This document shows positions 5,993-7,598 of a stretch of DNA of 7,598 nucleotides, piece by piece (the stretch's first letter is position 1; each line of letters starts with the position of its first letter). The position numbers were made by a program, and so were the translations under genes. The DNA is from BOG-1112 sp964635325 (GTDB taxonomy: Bacteria; Bdellovibrionota_B; Oligoflexia; Oligoflexales; Bog-1112): contig CAZWOL010000091.1 of assembly GCA_964635325.1 (NCBI GenBank), positions 1 through 7,598 of the forward strand, read 5' to 3'. The notes under the pieces were generated by a model that was not told the origin of the DNA, searched no databases, and saw only the letters and a list, made by a program, of their open reading frames with translations.

Positions 5993-6769
5993 ATGAAGAA
6001 ACTCATCTGTAGCAAAATCAAGCAAACCTTATGGGTCCTGGTCTTAGGAGCGAGCAGTGGTGTACCCGCATTTGCTAAGCCGCGGTGGATGATCACTCAG
6101 TATATAGCTCGTAATCCAGTCAATTGCGTTGCTCTGAATGTTGGGTCAGAGGACGGTGTGCAGGTAGATGCGGTGCTTAACGTTTTTAGACGGCCTGCTG
6201 GCCCTTCGGATGAATCCCTACCTCTGGTTAGCACGGGGAAGATCAAAGTGCAGCAGGTGGAAAAAAACACAGCTATTGCATCTGTGCTGGAAGAGGGTTC
6301 GTTGCTTTCAACGAGCGTGTTTCCTAGCTATCCGGGGATCATGGCGGGAGATCAGGTTGATTTTCCTGTCTTCCATATCACTCGCGTTCAAGAGATTACG
6401 CCTGAGCTTGTCTTGCCCTACTTTAAAGTTTTTGCGGATCCACAACCCGCTCCTCAGAATTATGAGTTGAGCGAAGAGGGTAAGAAAGTCTTAAGCGAAG
6501 CAGTCCAGGTCTTTGCAAAGGAGCAGTCCGGTCTCCTTCTAATCAAGGGTTTTACTGATCGCAGTGGGCGTCCAGATCAGAACCAAATAGAATCCTACCA
6601 ACGAGCCCTAACTGTTCGTCAGTATCTGGCAAGTGAGTTGGGTTTTGATGAACAGCGCATGATCGCCCTTGGGCTAGGTGAGCAAGACCCAATCGATCGC
6701 TCCAGAGTTTCTAGCTATGAAAAATACAACCGACGCATAGAGATGAAAGTTGTTCCCGTACCTCGCTAG
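5993..6769 (+). CDS. Exported OmpA-family peptidoglycan-binding protein
   Basis: The 258-residue product has a signal peptide (MKK, hydrophobic 12-25, cleavage likely after PAFA at 28; no lipobox), so it should be periplasmic. Residues about 40-130 look beta-rich, with repeated Gly-Asp/Val-Gly turns resembling SH3-like domains found in some envelope proteins; this is a tentative comparison. Residues about 155-258 form an OmpA C-terminal domain: GFTDRSG (186-192) with Asp189, Arg204 in SYQRAL, GLGEQDPI (227-234), and NRRIEMKV (246-253). Asp189 and Arg204 match the pair that holds diaminopimelate in OmpA domains, so binding to the cell wall is likely. It has no N-terminal barrel. The Shine-Dalgarno before the ATG is weak (GAAG at 5982-5985), and no clear promoter was found for this strand. 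Confidence 0.9.
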   Translation: MKKLICSKIKQTLWVLVLGASSGVPAFAKPRWMITQYIARNPVNCVALNVGSEDGVQVDAVLNVFRRPAGPSDESLPLVSTGKIKVQQVEKNTAIASVLEEGSLLSTSVFPSYPGIMAGDQVDFPVFHITRVQEITPELVLPYFKVFADPQPAPQNYELSEEGKKVLSEAVQVFAKEQSGLLLIKGFTDRSGRPDQNQIESYQRALTVRQYLASELGFDEQRMIALGLGEQDPIDRSRVSSYEKYNRRIEMKVVPVPR

Positions 6770-6811
6770 GCCTTCTTCCAAAAAAAAACGCCGAGATGGT
6801 ATCAATTTGCG

Positions 6812-6853
6812 GAGGTGGTACATTTTTGACACCTCTTGCTCCTTTCAAAAAAT
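6812..6853 (+). promoter_or_regulatory. Candidate promoter of the Fis-type gene with embedded inverted repeat
   Basis: A consensus -35, TTGACA (6826-6831), is followed after 16 bp by AAAAAT (6848-6853), a 4/6 match to the -10. A perfect 6-bp inverted repeat, GAGGTG (6812-6817) and CACCTC (6830-6835), overlaps the -35, so a binding protein there could block polymerase. The implied leader is about 80 nt. The -10 is weak. Confidence 0.4.
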
Positions 6854-6928
6854 GAAAAATCCCAGTCTTTGACGGTGTTCCAGAAAATGGCCTGCATCTT
6901 GCAAAGTTGGATTGTGAACACGATGACT

Positions 6929-6934
6929 AAGGAG
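6929..6934 (+). promoter_or_regulatory. Ribosome binding site that sets the Fis-type start
   Basis: AAGGAG lies 6 nt before the ATG at 6941. Upstream in-frame starts (TTG 6836, ATG 6887, ATG 6923) lack such a site, so 6941 is preferred. Confidence 0.75.
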
Positions 6935-6940
6935 TTAAGT

Positions 6941-7192
6941 ATGAGTCTCCATGTTGCAGCAATCCGACAAGATGTGGTTTCAACCCCAGATAACAGCAGT
7001 GTTAGTTTTGCTCACGGCATGAGCCTCCGCGAAATCGAGAAATCGGTAATTCTCGAAACTTTACGCCGCCAGAGGTTCAACCGAACACGCACCGCCAAAG
7101 TCCTCGGCATTGGCATTCGCACGCTGCAGCGCAAACTAAAGCAGTATCGTGAAGTCGATGCAAATGCAGTTGTCGACTTTCCTGCGGCTTAG
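6941..7192 (+). CDS. Small stand-alone Fis-type helix-turn-helix protein
   Basis: From the ATG at 6941 the product is 83 residues. Residues about 28-70 form a Fis-type DNA-binding domain: SLREIEKSVILETL, then the helix-turn-helix NRTRTAKVLGIGIRTLQRKL (47-66). This is almost the standard C-terminal module of sigma54-dependent activators of the NtrC family, but the receiver and AAA+ domains are absent. The upstream 170 bp show no sign of a decayed AAA+ domain. It could be a small regulator or a Fis-like nucleoid protein (E. coli Fis is 98 residues); which genes it controls is unknown. The first 25 residues are low in recognisable structure, and the 13-residue tail after the domain is hydrophobic and Ala-rich. 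It precedes the tRNA gene by 78 bp, though the tRNA appears to have its own promoter. Confidence 0.85.
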   Translation: MSLHVAAIRQDVVSTPDNSSVSFAHGMSLREIEKSVILETLRRQRFNRTRTAKVLGIGIRTLQRKLKQYREVDANAVVDFPAA

Positions 7193-7195
7193 TTT

Positions 7196-7205
7196 CTCCG
7201 CGGAG
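7196..7205. repeat. Perfect GC-rich palindrome after the Fis-type gene
   Basis: CTCCGCGGAG is a 10-bp perfect palindrome starting 4 nt past the stop. GGCT and AGCC just outside could form a short stem, but no T run follows, so I do not call it a terminator. Confidence 0.4.
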
Positions 7206-7224
7206 CCTTCTAGCAATTTGTCCA

Positions 7225-7253
7225 TTGACGAGCGTTCGGCAAAAGGGTATTCC
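7225..7253 (+). promoter_or_regulatory. Candidate promoter of the tRNA-Ile gene
   Basis: TTGACG (7225-7230) and TATTCC (7248-7253) are separated by 17 bp, placing the start site about 10 nt before the mature tRNA. The -35 is good; the -10 matches only its first three bases. Confidence 0.45.
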
Positions 7254-7270
7254 TTTGAACTCTCAGAAAT

Positions 7271-7347
7271 GGGCCAGTAGCTCAGGTGGTTAGAGCACAC
7301 GCCTGATAAGCGTGAGGTCGGTGGTTCGAGTCCACCCTGACCCACCA
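7271..7347 (+). tRNA. tRNA-Ile (anticodon GAT)
   Basis: A complete 77-nt cloverleaf includes the encoded CCA (7345-7347). The D stem is GCTC/GAGC (7280-7283, 7293-7296), the anticodon stem CACGC/GCGTG (7298-7302, 7310-7314) with loop CTGATAA and anticodon GAT at 7305-7307, and the T stem GGTGG/CCACC with loop TTCGAGT (7325-7331). The acceptor arm GGGCCAG/CTGACCC has one unpaired position, C4 against A69 (7274 and 7340). This isoacceptor often sits between 16S and 23S rRNA genes; here there is no rRNA on either side within the window. Confidence 0.97.
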
Positions 7348-7370
7348 TGTAACTTTCTGTAGTTACGTGG
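7345..7370 (+). other. Hairpin that includes the tRNA CCA end
   Basis: GTAACT (7349-7354) and AGTTAC (7361-7366) form a perfect stem with a 6-nt loop. The stem extends through a T-G wobble (7348/7367) into CCA/TGG (7345-7347 with 7368-7370), ten pairs in all. No T run follows (TAATTAG), so it is more like a 3' processing or pausing structure than a classic terminator. Confidence 0.5.
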
Positions 7371-7410
7371 TAATTAGAAAATCCCCAAAATACAGAAATC
7401 AAGAAATCAC

Positions 7411-7509
7411 TTTACGGTGTGTATCCGCTATCCTTTGATGGCGTCATAAGCTTGAACAAATTCTTTGATTTGATAAGAATTATGTCTGATACTTTACGTT
7501 CACCGTAAA
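7411..7509. repeat. Spaced 9-bp inverted repeat with a competing local hairpin
   Basis: TTTACGGTG (7411-7419) is the exact reverse complement of CACCGTAAA (7501-7509), 81 nt away. The right arm can also pair locally: TTTACG (7493-7498) with CGTAAA (7504-7509) around TTCAC. ACTTTACG occurs as a direct repeat at 7409-7416 and 7491-7498. The two pairings exclude each other. Confidence 0.6.
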
Positions 7510-7529
7510 TGATAGGCTGACGATTAACC

Positions 7530-7546
7530 ATAGTCGTTTTTACTAT
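7530..7546. repeat. Short inverted repeat near the window end
   Basis: ATAGT (7530-7534) and ACTAT (7542-7546) flank a 7-nt T-rich loop. The stem is short and may be chance in AT-rich DNA. Confidence 0.3.
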
Positions 7547-7598
7547 CTGATGCTTCCCAGAAATTTACGCGCAAACCTACCAAAAGCTGATCTCTCCT

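Larger units (their letters stand above)
7348..7598. other. AT-rich end of the window without a supportable gene
   Basis: No frame on either strand looks like a real protein. The longest ATG-started minus-strand frame noted here is 39 codons (7531-7412), with no ribosome binding site. A weak promoter-like pair, TTGAAC (7452-7457) and AAGAAT (7475-7480) with 17-bp spacing, is present on the plus strand. The region also holds the inverted repeats listed separately. Confidence 0.5.

Noticed and set aside
6780..6788. An A9 run as part of a terminator for the OmpA-domain gene
   Set aside because: On the coding strand it is A, not T, and no stem precedes it; a minus-strand terminator would have nothing to end there.
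6816..6829. A sigma54-like promoter, TGGTAC followed by TTGA
   Set aside because: The spacing between the two halves is one base short and the -12 GC dinucleotide is GA, so it does not meet the consensus.
6836..6940. An N-terminal extension of the Fis-type protein from TTG 6836 or ATG 6887/6923
   Set aside because: The extension has no recognisable domain, and only ATG 6941 has a strong, well-spaced Shine-Dalgarno.
7136..7402. An 88-codon minus-strand frame across the tRNA
   Set aside because: It contains GLEPPTSRLSGVCSNHLSYWP, the well-known false protein produced by reading the antisense of a tRNA gene. The tRNA explains the sequence.
7412..7531. A 39-codon minus-strand frame starting MVNRQPIIYG
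   Set aside because: No ribosome binding site, no recognised family, and it spans the inverted repeats; chance in AT-rich DNA is more likely.
7271..7598. A phage or island attachment site at the tRNA
   Set aside because: No second copy of the tRNA 3' end and no integrase gene are in the window, so there is no evidence beyond the presence of a tRNA.

Overview
The window looks like ordinary chromosomal DNA from a Gram-negative bacterium of moderate GC. Three proteins carry export signals, one of them an outer-membrane porin-like barrel with a terminal Phe and one an OmpA-type peptidoglycan-binding protein. The housekeeping genes (fabI, a Nit-type amidohydrolase, a small Fis-type regulator, tRNA-Ile) are generically proteobacterial. 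A Bdellovibrionota/Oligoflexia-like or other delta-type origin would fit the gene styles, but this is a guess and the sequence does not prove it.

Layout. Positions 2-835 (+) hold the 3' part of an unrecognised gene with a run of nine G in its coding sequence. Fifteen bases later (851-2563, +) comes a 570-residue protein with a secretion signal, a P-loop GTPase domain, a coiled coil built on a 21-bp DNA repeat, and an unrecognised C-terminal domain. The pair is probably one operon, ended by a 13-bp perfect hairpin at 2572-2605. The convergent porin-like gene (3839-2754, -) has its own strong terminator at 2696-2727 and a promoter near 3912-3939. The interval 3840-4238 has no long gene. It holds the porin promoter, an imperfect inverted repeat, a consensus-like promoter on the opposite strand, and a near-perfect Shine-Dalgarno sequence before a 15-codon ORF.

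A nit-fabI operon (5912-4239, -) follows, led by a promoter at 5959-5988. Divergent from it is an exported OmpA-domain protein (5993-6769, +). Next are a stand-alone 83-residue Fis-type DNA-binding protein (6941-7192, +) and a tRNA-Ile(GAT) (7271-7347, +). The last 251 bases (7348-7598) contain no supportable gene, only inverted repeats, including a 9-bp perfect pair spaced about 80 nt apart.

How they work together. Apart from the two operon pairs, the genes look like independent units. FabI supplies fatty acids, the Nit protein probably does metabolite repair, and the OmpA-domain and porin-like proteins belong to the envelope. The least ordinary part is the first operon: an unknown protein with a slippage-prone G tract next to a GTPase that appears to be sent out of the cytoplasm, where GTP is not normally available. 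No hallmark of a known defence, CRISPR or mobile system was seen.
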